A stretch of DNA of 64,000 nt from Shewanella aestuarii (GTDB lineage: Bacteria > Pseudomonadota > Gammaproteobacteria > Enterobacterales > Shewanellaceae), in assembly GCF_014647215.1 (NCBI RefSeq), contig NZ_BMOT01000012.1, forward strand, positions 1 to 64,000, written 5' to 3'. This document shows, one piece after another, positions 32,204-43,063 of this stretch. A program made the translations under genes and the position numbers. The notes under the pieces are model-generated. The model worked only from the letters and a program-made list of their open reading frames with translations. It did not search any database and was not told where the DNA came from. Within the stretch, counting starts at the first letter, position 1. Each line of letters begins with the position of its first letter.

Positions 32204-32231
32204 AGTATACCTTTTCGCGCTTTGTTTGCAA
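32204..32231 (-). promoter_or_regulatory. Probable promoter of the ATP synthase operon
   Basis: Read leftward, TTGCAA (-35, 32226-32231) and TATACT (-10, 32204-32209) are separated by 16 bp and lie about 90 bp before atpI. The surrounding spacer to 32342 is AT-rich and holds nothing else I can name, and no clear terminator follows parB. Confidence 0.6.
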
Positions 32232-32342
32232 CTTTGATGAGTGTAAAACAGCTATTTTAAAGGTGATTTGCGTCTAGAACTGCGAAAACAAAAAATATAG
32301 CTGTGTCACAAACTTACTGATGAAATGAAATTTTGTTAAAAT

Positions 32343-33221
32343 TTAGTGAATTTTATTTAGAATACCGTCTAATTCAGCGAGGTTTTGGTAATTTATTACA
32401 ATTTTCCCTTTGCCTTTAGTGCCATGATTGATAGCAACTTTAGCGCCCAATTTCTCAATTAACTGTTGCTCCAAGCGGCTTACATCGTGATCTTTAGTTG
32501 GAGTTTCAGGGGTTTTAACCGGATTTAATGCTTTATTGACTAACCGTTCTGTTTCACGAACAGTCATTTCTTTTGATACAACTAATCTAGCCAGATTTGT
32601 TTGCTCATCACCTTCAATTGCCAACAATGCACGTGCATGTCCCATATCTATATCACCATATTCTAATAAACGTTTTACTGGCTCATTTAAGCTATTTAAA
32701 CGTAATAAATTAGATACTGATGCACGCGATTTACCTACCGCATCGGCTACTTGTTGATGAGTTAACTCAAACTCGGTTAATAGACGCTGTAATGCAATCG
32801 CTTCTTCCATCGCATTAAGATCTTCACGTTGAATATTTTCAATCAATGCGATTGCCACTGCTGCATCATCGGCAACTTGTTTAACTAAACAAGGGACTTT
32901 ATCCAGCTTGGCAAGTTGAGCGGCGCGCCAACGACGTTCACCAGCAATGATTTCATATTTAAACTCTGATACTTTACGCACAACAATTGGTTGAATAATC
33001 CCCTGAGATCGAATTGATTCAGCTAGTTCTTCTAATGCTTCAGGTGACATATCCTTACGCGGTTGATATTTGCCTGGTTGCAATAAGTCTAAGTCGAGAT
33101 GAATCAATTCATTGTCGATTGTATTTTCAGCTTGCTGAATATCAGATTTTCGACTTGCTGCATTGCTATGGCTCAGTAAGGCATCCAGTCCTTTACCTAA
33201 ACCGCGTTTTTTTACCGTCAT
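32343..33221 (-). CDS. parB: Chromosome partitioning protein ParB
   Basis: The 292-residue DNA-binding CTPase of the chromosomal Par system. It has an N-terminal RGLGKGLDALL motif that contacts ParA, a ParB/Srx domain with GERRWRAAQLAK (about 96-107) for CTP binding, a helix-turn-helix (near 150-185, THQQVADAVGKSRASVSNLL) that reads parS, and a C-terminal dimer domain. parS sites are present at 59240, 60511 and 63841 in this window. It is 9 bp downstream of parA. Confidence 0.96.
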   Translation of the reverse strand: MTVKKRGLGKGLDALLSHSNAASRKSDIQQAENTIDNELIHLDLDLLQPGKYQPRKDMSPEALEELAESIRSQGIIQPIVVRKVSEFKYEIIAGERRWRAAQLAKLDKVPCLVKQVADDAAVAIALIENIQREDLNAMEEAIALQRLLTEFELTHQQVADAVGKSRASVSNLLRLNSLNEPVKRLLEYGDIDMGHARALLAIEGDEQTNLARLVVSKEMTVRETERLVNKALNPVKTPETPTKDHDVSRLEQQLIEKLGAKVAINHGTKGKGKIVINYQNLAELDGILNKIH

Positions 33222-33230
33222 TATTTAATC

Positions 33231-34019
33231 CTACGCTTCTTGAATGGGTGCTTGCTGTTCTGCTCGGCGAATAATTTCACCCGCTAAGGCCAAGTATGCC
33301 TTTGCGCCGGCACTCGTTTTGTCATAATACATGGCAGGTGCACCAAAACTTGGCGCTTCAGCTAAACGAATATTTCTTGGGATCACGGTGCGATATACTT
33401 TCTCACCAAAATGTTGTTTTAATTGATCTGATACATCATTTGACAGTCGATTACGTGGATCGTACATGGTACGTAAAATCCCTTCGATTGTGAGTGTTGG
33501 ATTAACCATAGCTCCCAGTTTGGTTATGGTATCAATCAAGGCTGTAAGCCCTTCCAATGCATAATATTCACATTGCATAGGCACGAGGACAGAATCTGCT
33601 GCTGACATGGCATTTACCGTCAGCATGTTTAGTGAGGGAGGACAATCAATGAAAATATAATCGTAATGATCTCTGATGGGTGCCAGTGCATTACGTAAAC
33701 GGATCTCACGGGCATAGAATTCCATCAATTTGATTTCAGCAGCTGTGACATCACCGTTACCCGCAATCAGATCATACTTACCCGCAGTATTTTTGATCAC
33801 GATGTCTTCAAAAGGTTTTTCTTCTACCAATAATTCATATGCGGTATTTTCGACTTCATATTTGTCAACACCGCTGCCCATAGTGGCATTGCCTTGTGGA
33901 TCTAAATCAATCAACAACACTTTACGCTTTGTGGCGGCAAGTGATGCGGCTAAATTTACGCAAGTAGTTGTTTTTCCTACGCCACCTTTTTGGTTGGCTA
34001 CGGCAATGATTTTACCCAC
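33231..34019 (-). CDS. parA: Chromosome partitioning ATPase ParA
   Basis: A Walker-type ATPase of 262 residues with the deviant P-loop [10 protein letters not shown] (about 9-18), and DLDPQGNAT as the Walker A-prime region (38-46). It is of the short chromosomal (Soj) type without an N-terminal regulator domain. With ParB and parS it moves replicated origins apart. It follows rsmG by 57 bp. Confidence 0.96.
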   Translation of the reverse strand: MGKIIAVANQKGGVGKTTTCVNLAASLAATKRKVLLIDLDPQGNATMGSGVDKYEVENTAYELLVEEKPFEDIVIKNTAGKYDLIAGNGDVTAAEIKLMEFYAREIRLRNALAPIRDHYDYIFIDCPPSLNMLTVNAMSAADSVLVPMQCEYYALEGLTALIDTITKLGAMVNPTLTIEGILRTMYDPRNRLSNDVSDQLKQHFGEKVYRTVIPRNIRLAEAPSFGAPAMYYDKTSAGAKAYLALAGEIIRRAEQQAPIQEA

Positions 34020-34076
34020 AATGTCATCCTGTTTATAATTATTGATGTCCGGTATACGTATATCTGCTAGTGAGTA

Positions 34077-34697
34077 TTACACTTTTACCAATTTTAATAA
34101 ATGTCGCTGTTCATCAAGCTTTGGTACTTCTAATGCAATGGTATCAACAAGTTTAAACTCTGTAGGTATTGCAGCGATTTCAGCTGCCGTTAACTGACCT
34201 TTTAAGGCATAAAATAAGCCATTTTCTTTAGGTAAGTGGTGACACCAATTCAACATGTCAGAAATAGAGGCGAATGCTCGACTTAATACACCATCAAATT
34301 TTTGTTCCGGTTGATAAGCTTCAACCCGACTTTCTATTGAGCTAAAGTTATTAATTTTTAACTCAAATTGTACCTGCTTTTGAAAACGGATCCGTTTTCC
34401 CAAACTATCTAGTAATACAAATTCTTTATCTGGATTTAAAATGGCTAATGGAATCCCCGGTAATCCTGGGCCAGTACCTACATCAATAAAACGTTGACCT
34501 TCAAGATAAGGCGATACAACTAAACTGTCCATCACATGGCGGATTAACATTTGTTCAGGTGACCGTACAGAGGTTAAATTGTACGCTTTATTCCATTTGT
34601 TAAGCATTTCAACAAAGCCAACAAGTTGTTTTTGCTGTAATTCAGTTGCTGAAATTTCCATTTCAGCCAAATAATCACTAAGTTGAGCAGCTAACAC
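34077..34697 (-). CDS. rsmG: 16S rRNA (guanine-527-N7)-methyltransferase RsmG (GidB)
   Basis: A 206-residue SAM-dependent methyltransferase that makes m7G527 in 16S rRNA; loss gives low-level streptomycin resistance in many bacteria. The SAM loop is [17 protein letters not shown] (near 66-82), and RAFAS near 139 is the family's catalytic-face motif. It lies downstream of mnmG, as in the classical gidAB order. Confidence 0.96.
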   Translation of the reverse strand: MLAAQLSDYLAEMEISATELQQKQLVGFVEMLNKWNKAYNLTSVRSPEQMLIRHVMDSLVVSPYLEGQRFIDVGTGPGLPGIPLAILNPDKEFVLLDSLGKRIRFQKQVQFELKINNFSSIESRVEAYQPEQKFDGVLSRAFASISDMLNWCHHLPKENGLFYALKGQLTAAEIAAIPTEFKLVDTIALEVPKLDEQRHLLKLVKV

Positions 34698-34757
34698 AGA
34701 TAATGCCTCTTTAATTTAAAACCATTTGCTTCGGTATTATGAAGCCGTAAAAGCACT

Positions 34758-34781
34758 AAGGGAAGCCTTATGGCTCCCCTT
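34758..34781 (-). terminator. Possible weak terminator or attenuator between mnmG and rsmG
   Basis: A 10-bp stem (leftward AAGGGGAGCC/GGCTTCCCTT, one G-U pair) with a 4-base loop. The following bases are only partly U-rich, so read-through to rsmG is likely. Confidence 0.45.
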
Positions 34782-34810
34782 ATTATTGAGTTCGATCAGT
34801 TTGTTTAATT

Positions 34811-36700
34811 TTATGCCGTTTTTCTTAATAAACCGCGTTTTTTCAAATGCACTAACAAAATTGAGATTGCCGCCGGTGTAATACCCGAAATACGAGATGC
34901 CTGGCCAACGGTATCAGGTTTATGGTTATTCAACTTAGCGATCACTTCATTTGATAACCCAGGCACCTCTTGGTAATCCAGATCCAAGGGTAATAATGAG
35001 TTTTCATGGCGAATGGCTTTATCAACTTCATCTTGCTGACGTTGAATATAACCAGAATATTTTACTTGTATTTGCACCTGTTCAGCAGCACGTGGATCCT
35101 CTAGTCCGGGACCAAACCCTTCTAAAGACATTAATTTTGGATAATCCATTTCAGGTCGACGCAGTAAATCTTCAAATTTAGCTTCCCGTGATATAGGGGT
35201 ATTTAAATGTGGATTTAATACATCAAGTAACGGTGAATTTGGGTGTACCCATTGGCTGCGTAAACGCTGCAACTCTAATTCGATCGACTCACGTTTTTCA
35301 CTGAATTTAGCCCAACGTTCGTCATTAACCAATCCAAGCTCACGACCTTTTTCAGTCAAGCGTAAATCGGCATTATCTTCACGAAGTAGTAGGCGATATT
35401 CTGCACGGCTAGTGAACATTCTGTAGGGTTCTTTAGTACCTAAAGTTGATAAATCATCAACTAAAACACCAAGATAAGCTTCGTCACGACGTGGGCACCA
35501 GCTGTCTTTACCTTGAACTTGCAGGCTTGCGTTCATCCCAGCAAGTAAACCTTGTGCACCGGCTTCTTCATAACCAGTAGTACCATTGATTTGTCCAGCA
35601 AAGAACAAACCATTGATCGCTTTGGTTTCTAGTGAGTTTTTAAGATCCCGTGGATCAAAATAATCATATTCAATTGCATAGCCAGGGCGAACGATCTCAG
35701 CATTTTCCATACCTTTGATCGAACGAACTAAATTCAGCTGAACATCAAAAGGTAAACTGGTTGAAATACCATTTGGATATATTTCGTTGGTTGTTAATCC
35801 TTCAGGTTCAATAAATATTTGATGTGAGGATTTGTCTGCAAAGCGGTGAATTTTATCTTCAATCGATGGACAATATCTAGGACCAATACCTTCGATAACA
35901 CCAGAGTACATAGGACTTCTGTCTAACCCTCCACGAATAATATCGTGGGTTTTTTCGTTAGTATGAGTGATGTAACACGAAATTTGCTTAGGGTGTTGGC
36001 TTACATCCCCTAAAAAAGACATGACAGGCAATGGTGTATCACCTTTTTGCTCAGTCATTTGGTCAAAATCTATAGTATTGGCATCAATACGCGGTGGTGT
36101 ACCCGTTTTTAATCGGCCAACACGTATTGGTAATTCACGTAAACGATTAGCTAATGCGATAGCCGGTGGATCACCAGCACGACCACCGCTGTAATTTTGT
36201 AATCCTATATGGATTTTACCGCTTAAAAATGTACCGGTAGTTAATACTACGGCTGGAGCTTCAAATGCCAATCCCATCTGGGTAACTACACCAACAACTT
36301 TATTATTTTCAACAACTAAGTCATCTACTGCCTGTTGGAATATACGTAAGTTAACTTGATTTTGAAGAATTTGTTGTATCTTTTGACGATACAAAGCGCG
36401 GTCAGCTTGAGCACGTGTTGCTCGTACCGCTGGGCCTTTACTCGAATTTAACGTTCTAAATTGAATGCCTGCGTAGTCAGTTGCAATAGCCATTGAGCCG
36501 CCTAGGGCATCGATCTCTTTGACCAAATGACCTTTACCAATCCCGCCAATTGCTGGATTACAGGACATTTGTCCTAGGGTATCGATATTGTGTGTCAGCA
36601 ATAAGGTTTTTGAGCCCATTCTTGCAGCAGCAAGTGCCGCTTCAGTTCCGGCATGACCACCACCTACAACAATTACATCAAACCGTTCATGAAAATGCAT
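34811..36700 (-). CDS. mnmG: tRNA uridine-5-carboxymethylaminomethyl modification enzyme MnmG (GidA)
   Basis: FAD-dependent enzyme of 629 residues that with MnmE modifies wobble uridine-34 of several tRNAs. The dinucleotide motif [12 protein letters not shown] is at about 10-21, and the family signatures [11 protein letters not shown] (near 274) and [10 protein letters not shown] (near 374) are present. A C-terminal helical domain binds MnmE. Its start borders oriC, and transcription runs away from the origin, the classical gidA position. Confidence 0.97.
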   Translation of the reverse strand: MHFHERFDVIVVGGGHAGTEAALAAARMGSKTLLLTHNIDTLGQMSCNPAIGGIGKGHLVKEIDALGGSMAIATDYAGIQFRTLNSSKGPAVRATRAQADRALYRQKIQQILQNQVNLRIFQQAVDDLVVENNKVVGVVTQMGLAFEAPAVVLTTGTFLSGKIHIGLQNYSGGRAGDPPAIALANRLRELPIRVGRLKTGTPPRIDANTIDFDQMTEQKGDTPLPVMSFLGDVSQHPKQISCYITHTNEKTHDIIRGGLDRSPMYSGVIEGIGPRYCPSIEDKIHRFADKSSHQIFIEPEGLTTNEIYPNGISTSLPFDVQLNLVRSIKGMENAEIVRPGYAIEYDYFDPRDLKNSLETKAINGLFFAGQINGTTGYEEAGAQGLLAGMNASLQVQGKDSWCPRRDEAYLGVLVDDLSTLGTKEPYRMFTSRAEYRLLLREDNADLRLTEKGRELGLVNDERWAKFSEKRESIELELQRLRSQWVHPNSPLLDVLNPHLNTPISREAKFEDLLRRPEMDYPKLMSLEGFGPGLEDPRAAEQVQIQVKYSGYIQRQQDEVDKAIRHENSLLPLDLDYQEVPGLSNEVIAKLNNHKPDTVGQASRISGITPAAISILLVHLKKRGLLRKTA

Positions 36701-37207
36701 CTTGGACCTACGTTAGCTAATTTTATTTAATCAAAAATAAATGGAGTAAAAAGATTATTCAGTTTGAGTCGATGATCAGTCGAGTTCAAATTGAGCAGAT
36801 CATTTTAGCATTTGCAGGGCTCATCATGAAAGATCATTTTTGCTTGTTTGATCCAAAGTGGCTTGAGTAAAAGATCTTAAGATCTTTATATAGATCTTCT
36901 TATTATGTTTACTATTAAGATCGTCAATATCTGTGGGTAACGCTAATTTTTATTAATAATTATGATGTTACACGATCCTATTCCTGTGATCTGTTCGCGA
37001 TCAAACCTGATATAACATGTGGGTAGATCGCATGGTTATCCACAGGGGGGATCTTAATCAAGATCGGGTAGTGAACAGTACAGAGTTATGATCGCATAAA
37101 ATAATAGCTTATCCACAAAGTTATAAATAAAAATGACATTTTGTGGATAAACTGGATCTAAAGTGTGGGTTAATGATCTTTTATCACAATATTATTCTAA
37201 AATTGAT
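36701..37207. other. oriC: Chromosomal replication origin oriC
   Basis: Three perfect DnaA boxes are present: TTATCCACA at 37036-37044 and 37109-37117, and TGTGGATAA at 37142-37150 (reverse). Near-matches include TGTGGGTAA at 36932-36940 and TGTGGGTAG at 37019-37027. I count 18 GATC Dam sites between 36774 and 37208. An AT-rich unwinding region at about 36869-36912 carries three spaced GATCTT units (36873, 36881, 36893) like the 13-mers of E. coli. The position between mnmG and mioC is the standard one. Confidence 0.95.
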
Positions 37208-37651
37208 CTATATGATCTGATCTTCCCAATCAGATAACCATGATAAAGCGGGCTCTTCAGGGATGGGATCGCGTTGTACATCAATTTGGATCTTATCCAC
37301 AAATGCTTTTGCTCCCGCAGCTTCAAAGAGGGATATTAATTTTTCAGGCCCTTGGCAGAATGTATCGTAACTGGAATCGCCAACTGCACATAAAGCGAAC
37401 TGATGCTGGCTGAGATCGGGGTTTTCAAGCATCAATTGTTTGTAAAAAGGCTGAATATTATCGGGTAGATCGCCGGCTCCATGGGTAGAACACACTAAGA
37501 TCCATAGTGGATAATCTGCCAATTCAGCCAAATTAGGGTCTAACATTACGCTTGTTTGATGACCTTTTGCCACTAATTGGGCCGCAAGATCGTCAGCGAT
37601 ATACTCTGTTCCACCCAATGTTGTGCCTACTAATAACGCTATATTTGCCAT
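37208..37651 (-). CDS. mioC: Flavodoxin-like protein MioC
   Basis: A 147-residue FMN-binding flavodoxin fold protein. LVGTTLGGTEYIADDLA (about 7-23) is the FMN phosphate loop and CSTHGAGDLPDN (near 53-64) the second FMN loop. MioC is reported to take part in biotin synthesis electron transfer and its gene lies next to oriC in many gammaproteobacteria. Transcription runs into oriC, as in E. coli, and its last codons already carry GATC sites at 37214 and 37219. Confidence 0.94.
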   Translation of the reverse strand: MANIALLVGTTLGGTEYIADDLAAQLVAKGHQTSVMLDPNLAELADYPLWILVCSTHGAGDLPDNIQPFYKQLMLENPDLSQHQFALCAVGDSSYDTFCQGPEKLISLFEAAGAKAFVDKIQIDVQRDPIPEEPALSWLSDWEDQII

Positions 37652-37775
37652 TTTTACTCCGAAAATATTGAAGATATTGAACTATTTTGCCCCATCAGGA
37701 CGAATTTTCCATTGCACCTTGAGCTGAGACTCAGTAGTTTTAGCTTAATCAATTTACAATTTAGTAACATTTATT

Positions 37776-39140
37776 ATGACTTTAGTTGAACTGACTCAGC
37801 AACTTGCCGATATGGCTTGGGGCCCACATATGCTTATTCTACTTGTGGGTGGCGGATTATTCTTCCTGATTTACTCTCGTTTTGTTCCTTTTCGTTATAT
37901 TGGTCACGCGATTAATATTGTTAGGGGGAAATATCCAGATGACGGTGCCGAAGGTCACATTAGTCATGCTGGCGCACTATCGAGTGCTATGGCTGGCACT
38001 GTGGGGATGGGTAATATAGGCAGTGTGGCTGTGGCGATTATGGTTGGTGGTCCTGGGGCTATTTTTTGGATGTGGATCAGTGCAATCGTAGGGATGGCGA
38101 CTAAATTTTTTACCTGTACTTTAGCCATTATGTACCGTGGAAAAGATGAAAACGGTGATGTACAAGGGGGACCTATGTACATTATTACCCAAGGATTGGC
38201 TAAAAAATGGCACTTTTTGGCAGTATTTTTTTGTGTCGTTGGCCTAGTGGGGAACTTTCCTTTATTTAACTCAAATCAATTAGTGCAAATTATTCGGGAA
38301 TGGTTAATCGTTAAACCGGGTTACTTTCCGGCAGATCAATCTACATTTGTGCTGGATCTTGGCTTAGGGATCATTGTGATGTTGATTGTGGCAAGTGTTA
38401 TTTTAGGTGGGATCAAACGTATTGCTACCGTGGCATCAAAAGTAGTGCCATTGATGATCTTCATTTATATGAGCTGTGCCTTTTATGTCATAGCGACCAA
38501 TTTAGCAGATATACCGGGTTACTTTGCGCTTATTTTTACTGAAGCATTTTCATTAAACTCGGTTGGCGGTGGCATTTTAGGCACTATGTTGATTGGCATT
38601 CGTCGTGCTGCTTTTTCAAATGAAGCGGGAATAGGGACTGAGGTTATGGCCCATGGTAGTGCTAAAACCAATGAGCCTGTTAAAGAAGGTTTAGTGGCTA
38701 TGCTTGGCCCAGCTATTGACACTTTAATGGTGTGTACGGCAACGGCAATGATTATCTTGATATCAGGTGTTTGGCAGGGAACAGAGTCAGAGGGGGTTAA
38801 TTTATCGGCTCAGGCATTTAGTGTCACCATGCCAGGAGTTGGGCCTTATTTACTGATCCTATGTGTGGTGTTTTTTAGCATCAGTACCATCTTTACCCAA
38901 GCTTTTTATGGCGGGCAGTGTTTCGCATTTTTGTTTGGTCGCAGTAAGATTCGTTATTACCAATATTTTTATTTATTGGCTATTTTGTTTGCCGCTACTG
39001 CGAGTTTACAGGAAATTGTCAATATCATTGATGCGGCATACGCTTTAATGGCTATTCCGACAATGACATCTGCAATTCTGCTCGCACCGAAAGTGAAAGC
39101 CGCCTCAGTAAGCTATTTTGCGCGATTAAAATCTAACTAA
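37776..39140 (+). CDS. AGCS-family sodium:alanine/glycine symporter
   Basis: An integral membrane transporter of 454 residues with about eleven hydrophobic segments. The family signature is the GAIFWMWISAIVGMATKF region (about 89-106), and GGPMYIITQGL and RAAFSNEAGIGTEVMAHGSAKT are also typical of alanine/glycine:cation symporters (AgcS/DagA). It should bring in alanine or glycine with sodium, which suits a marine bacterium. It is monocistronic, divergent from mioC, and has its own terminator. Confidence 0.93.
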   Translation: MTLVELTQQLADMAWGPHMLILLVGGGLFFLIYSRFVPFRYIGHAINIVRGKYPDDGAEGHISHAGALSSAMAGTVGMGNIGSVAVAIMVGGPGAIFWMWISAIVGMATKFFTCTLAIMYRGKDENGDVQGGPMYIITQGLAKKWHFLAVFFCVVGLVGNFPLFNSNQLVQIIREWLIVKPGYFPADQSTFVLDLGLGIIVMLIVASVILGGIKRIATVASKVVPLMIFIYMSCAFYVIATNLADIPGYFALIFTEAFSLNSVGGGILGTMLIGIRRAAFSNEAGIGTEVMAHGSAKTNEPVKEGLVAMLGPAIDTLMVCTATAMIILISGVWQGTESEGVNLSAQAFSVTMPGVGPYLLILCVVFFSISTIFTQAFYGGQCFAFLFGRSKIRYYQYFYLLAILFAATASLQEIVNIIDAAYALMAIPTMTSAILLAPKVKAASVSYFARLKSN

Positions 39141-39160
39141 TCTTGGATTTAGATAGTAAT

Positions 39161-39201
39161 GGTATAAAAAAAGGAATGCATCAGCATTCCTTTTTTATAC
39201 C
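39161..39201. terminator. Bidirectional terminator between the symporter gene and frmB
   Basis: A long hairpin built around AAAAAAGGAATGC/GCATTCCTTTTTT with a 4-base loop, extended by GGTAT/ATACC, lies between convergent genes. Confidence 0.88.
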
Positions 39202-39272
39202 GTCTTTACCAACAAATACTATCATCAATAATAGCTTGCAAGTGTTTTTCGATAGCTTTAGTTCATCGTCAT

Positions 39273-40121
39273 TTAGTTAAAATGCTGTGCATGGAAACGC
39301 AAGTGTTCTTCTATAAAACTGGCGATAAAGTAATAGCTATGATCATAGCCTTGCTGCATACGTAGCACTAATGGATAACCTACTTGCTCAGCGGCTTGAG
39401 TTAGTGCTTGTGGGGCTAATTGTTCGGTTAAGAAAGTATCACTTTCGCCTTGATCCACCAGCGCGGGAATAAAGGATTGCGGATCGGTAAGTTTTTTCAA
39501 CAATTCACTGCTGTCATATTCAAACCATGTTTGGCTGTTTTTACCTAAATAACCATTGAATGCTTTTTTACCCCAAGGGCAATTGATTGGATTACAGATT
39601 GGACTGAATGCCGACACACTGGTGTATTTTTGCAAGTTTTTAAAGGCAATAGACAATGCGCCGTGGCCGCCCATCGAATGGCCACTGATGGCCCGCTGTT
39701 TAGTGACTGGAAAATGGGTTTCAATGAGGGCTGGCAATTCGTTTACCACATAATCATACATTTGATAATGTGCTTTGTATGGCGCTTGTGTGGCATTGAG
39801 ATAAAAGCCTGCACCTAAGCCAAAGTCGTAGGCACCATCATTATCATCGGCAACATTTTCACCTCTTGGGCTGGTATCTGGACAAACAATTGCCATCCCT
39901 AACATCGCGGCAATCTTTAACGCTCCTGCTTTTTGCATAAAGTTTTCATCGGTACAGGTTAGCCCCGATAACCAATACAAAACAGGCACGTTTTGCTGCT
40001 GTGCTTGCGGTGGTAAGAAAATAGCAAAACGCATCTGACATTGGGTACTTGTTGACTGATGGCTAAATTGTTTATGCCAGCCATTAAATACTTTGGCAGA
40101 ACTGACTTGTTCGATAGTCAT
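39273..40121 (-). CDS. frmB: S-formylglutathione hydrolase
   Basis: An esterase-D family alpha/beta hydrolase of 282 residues that splits S-formylglutathione to formate and glutathione. The nucleophile is Ser149 in SGHSMGGHGAL; the oxyanion region is WLSGLTCTDENF near 50-61; the catalytic His lies in YDHSYYFIASF near the end. It follows the glutathione-dependent formaldehyde dehydrogenase gene by 95 bp on the same strand, which fixes its role in formaldehyde detoxification. Confidence 0.95.
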   Translation of the reverse strand: MTIEQVSSAKVFNGWHKQFSHQSTSTQCQMRFAIFLPPQAQQQNVPVLYWLSGLTCTDENFMQKAGALKIAAMLGMAIVCPDTSPRGENVADDNDGAYDFGLGAGFYLNATQAPYKAHYQMYDYVVNELPALIETHFPVTKQRAISGHSMGGHGALSIAFKNLQKYTSVSAFSPICNPINCPWGKKAFNGYLGKNSQTWFEYDSSELLKKLTDPQSFIPALVDQGESDTFLTEQLAPQALTQAAEQVGYPLVLRMQQGYDHSYYFIASFIEEHLRFHAQHFN

Positions 40122-40216
40122 CTCGGTTCCTTTGTTTGAGCCTATAAATACCTAGTAAAATTATTATTCATAAATAAATTCACCTCAGCAAGAACTGAGG
40201 TGAATGCCAACCGCTT

Positions 40217-41359
<1,143 letters not shown>

Positions 41360-41535
41360 TTATAGATATTAAGCTTTGCTTGGCATAGTTGATGAAACAT
41401 TAATTTGCAAAAACCAAACGACTCAAATAGATGAAAATAAATATCTACACAGTGTAGACGATATGACTATTGTAATTGTTTTATATCAGTTGATAATTAG
41501 CTTAAATTGCAAATCACTTTTACGAGAATGTAATA

Positions 41536-42405
41536 ATGATGCCTTGGGATGGAGTTGTAGAGTTTGTTGCTGTGGCACAAACTGAAAGTTTTACTCAGGC
41601 GGCCAGCCGTTTGGGGATATCAACCGCACAAGTCAGTCGTCAGGTCAGTCAGCTTGAAAACCGCTTAACAACCAAGCTGTTTTACCGCACCACCCGTAAG
41701 GTGTCTTTAACTGAAGAAGGTGCGGTGTATTTTCGTCATTGTCGGCAAGTGTTAGATGGGTTGGAAGAGGCCGAACGGGCTATTTCAAGCTTGCATCAAT
41801 CTCCCCAAGGGTTAATCAGAATGACGGCGCCTGTCACCTATGGCGAACGTTTTGTAATGCCGATAGTGGTCAACTTCATGGAAAAATATCCGCAAGTTGA
41901 AGTGATTTGCGAGCTGACTAATAAGCAATTGGATTTAGTGGATGGTAGTTATGATTTGGCCATTCGTTTAGGCAGACTAGCAGACTCGAGTTTAGTGGCT
42001 AAGCGCTTAACCAGTCGGCGCCAATATGTGTGCGCTTCGCCCGCTTACTTGCAACAATACGGTGTGCCTGAAACCTTAGCTGATTTAAATCAACATCATT
42101 GTTTGATTGGCACCAATAGTCATTGGCATTTTGATGAGCAGGGAAAAGAAAAAGTGATTAAGGTACAAGGTCGTTTGCAATGTAGCAGCGGCCTGACGTT
42201 ACTGGATGCGGCTTTACGTGGAATGGGCGTGGTCCAGTTACCTGGCTATTATGTTAATGAAGCCATTAAGCAAGGTCAGTTAGTGGTGGTGTTGGCACCA
42301 TTTCAACAAGCTAAAGAGGGAATTTGGGCTTTATATCCACAAAACCGGCACTTATCGGCCAAGGTAAGGCTGTTAGTCGATATGCTGAGCGATGAACTGG
42401 CTTAA
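41536..42405 (+). CDS. LysR-family transcriptional regulator
   Basis: A 289-residue LysR regulator with an N-terminal winged helix (about 5-62, ASRLGISTAQVSRQVSQLENRL) and a type-2 periplasmic-binding-like effector domain. It is divergent from frmA with a 188-bp spacer, the classic layout for a LysR protein that controls its neighbour, so control of formaldehyde detoxification is a fair inference. Two adjacent ATG codons (41536 and 41539) are possible starts. The inducer is unknown. Confidence 0.9.
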   Translation: MMPWDGVVEFVAVAQTESFTQAASRLGISTAQVSRQVSQLENRLTTKLFYRTTRKVSLTEEGAVYFRHCRQVLDGLEEAERAISSLHQSPQGLIRMTAPVTYGERFVMPIVVNFMEKYPQVEVICELTNKQLDLVDGSYDLAIRLGRLADSSLVAKRLTSRRQYVCASPAYLQQYGVPETLADLNQHHCLIGTNSHWHFDEQGKEKVIKVQGRLQCSSGLTLLDAALRGMGVVQLPGYYVNEAIKQGQLVVVLAPFQQAKEGIWALYPQNRHLSAKVRLLVDMLSDELA

Positions 42406-42421
42406 CCCTGTTTCGTTAGGA

Positions 42422-43051
42422 TTATAAGGTTGCTAAGTATTGATTAATTTTAGCTTTGGGTACACGCGATAACCGATTGATGATATCAAAGGTTAATTCA
42501 ACATGCGGTGCTTGTTGCTGAATAAGTGCCAATTGATATAACCACAGATGAGCGGTCATGGTGGCATCTGCTAAAGCTCGGTGAAATAATCCCTCTGTTG
42601 GTAGTTGATGGTATGTCACCAACGTCGCTAATTTATGATTAGGCGCATCTAAGCTTATTCTGCGTGACAATAATAATGAGCAGGCAAATTGGCCTTTATA
42701 GTCGCGTTGACAATAGTCTAATTCAGCATCTAAAAACTTTTTATCAAAACTGGCATTATGGGCAACCAAGCTAAAGTCGCCGATAAAGTCTGCAAATTGG
42801 TTCATCACAACTTGGCAGCTTGGTGCTTCACGCAGCATTGAGTTGCTGATACCGGTATATTGTTCGATAAAAGTGTTTACCTTTTTCCCCGGGTTCATCA
42901 ACGATTGAAAAGTATCAACGATTTCGCCGTTAACTATTTTGACCGCGCCAATTTCAATGGCTCTGTCACCGTTATCAGGTGATAAACCCGTGGTTTCAAA
43001 ATCGAGTACAATGACATTATTTGCTAACGTCATATGACCATTTGCCAACAT
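42422..43051 (-). CDS. DnaQ-like 3'-5' exonuclease
   Basis: A 209-residue protein with the DEDDh exonuclease fold: Exo I is VIVLDFETTGL (about 13-23), Exo II lies in VAHNASFDKKFLD (near 96-108), and Exo III is HRALADATMTAHLW (near 157-170). It resembles the exonuclease part of DNA polymerase III epsilon but is not dnaQ itself; the family trims DNA or RNA ends. Its start lies 12 bp after mnmE and an AGG site precedes it, so it may be co-transcribed. A start at 43033 is an alternative. Confidence 0.88.
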   Translation of the reverse strand: MLANGHMTLANNVIVLDFETTGLSPDNGDRAIEIGAVKIVNGEIVDTFQSLMNPGKKVNTFIEQYTGISNSMLREAPSCQVVMNQFADFIGDFSLVAHNASFDKKFLDAELDYCQRDYKGQFACSLLLSRRISLDAPNHKLATLVTYHQLPTEGLFHRALADATMTAHLWLYQLALIQQQAPHVELTFDIINRLSRVPKAKINQYLATL

Positions 43052-43063
43052 TATGCCTATGCC

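Noticed and set aside
32549..32563. CTGTTTCACGAACAG within parB
   Set aside because: It has the left parS arm, but the core is shortened by three bases, so the two arms are not in register for ParB.
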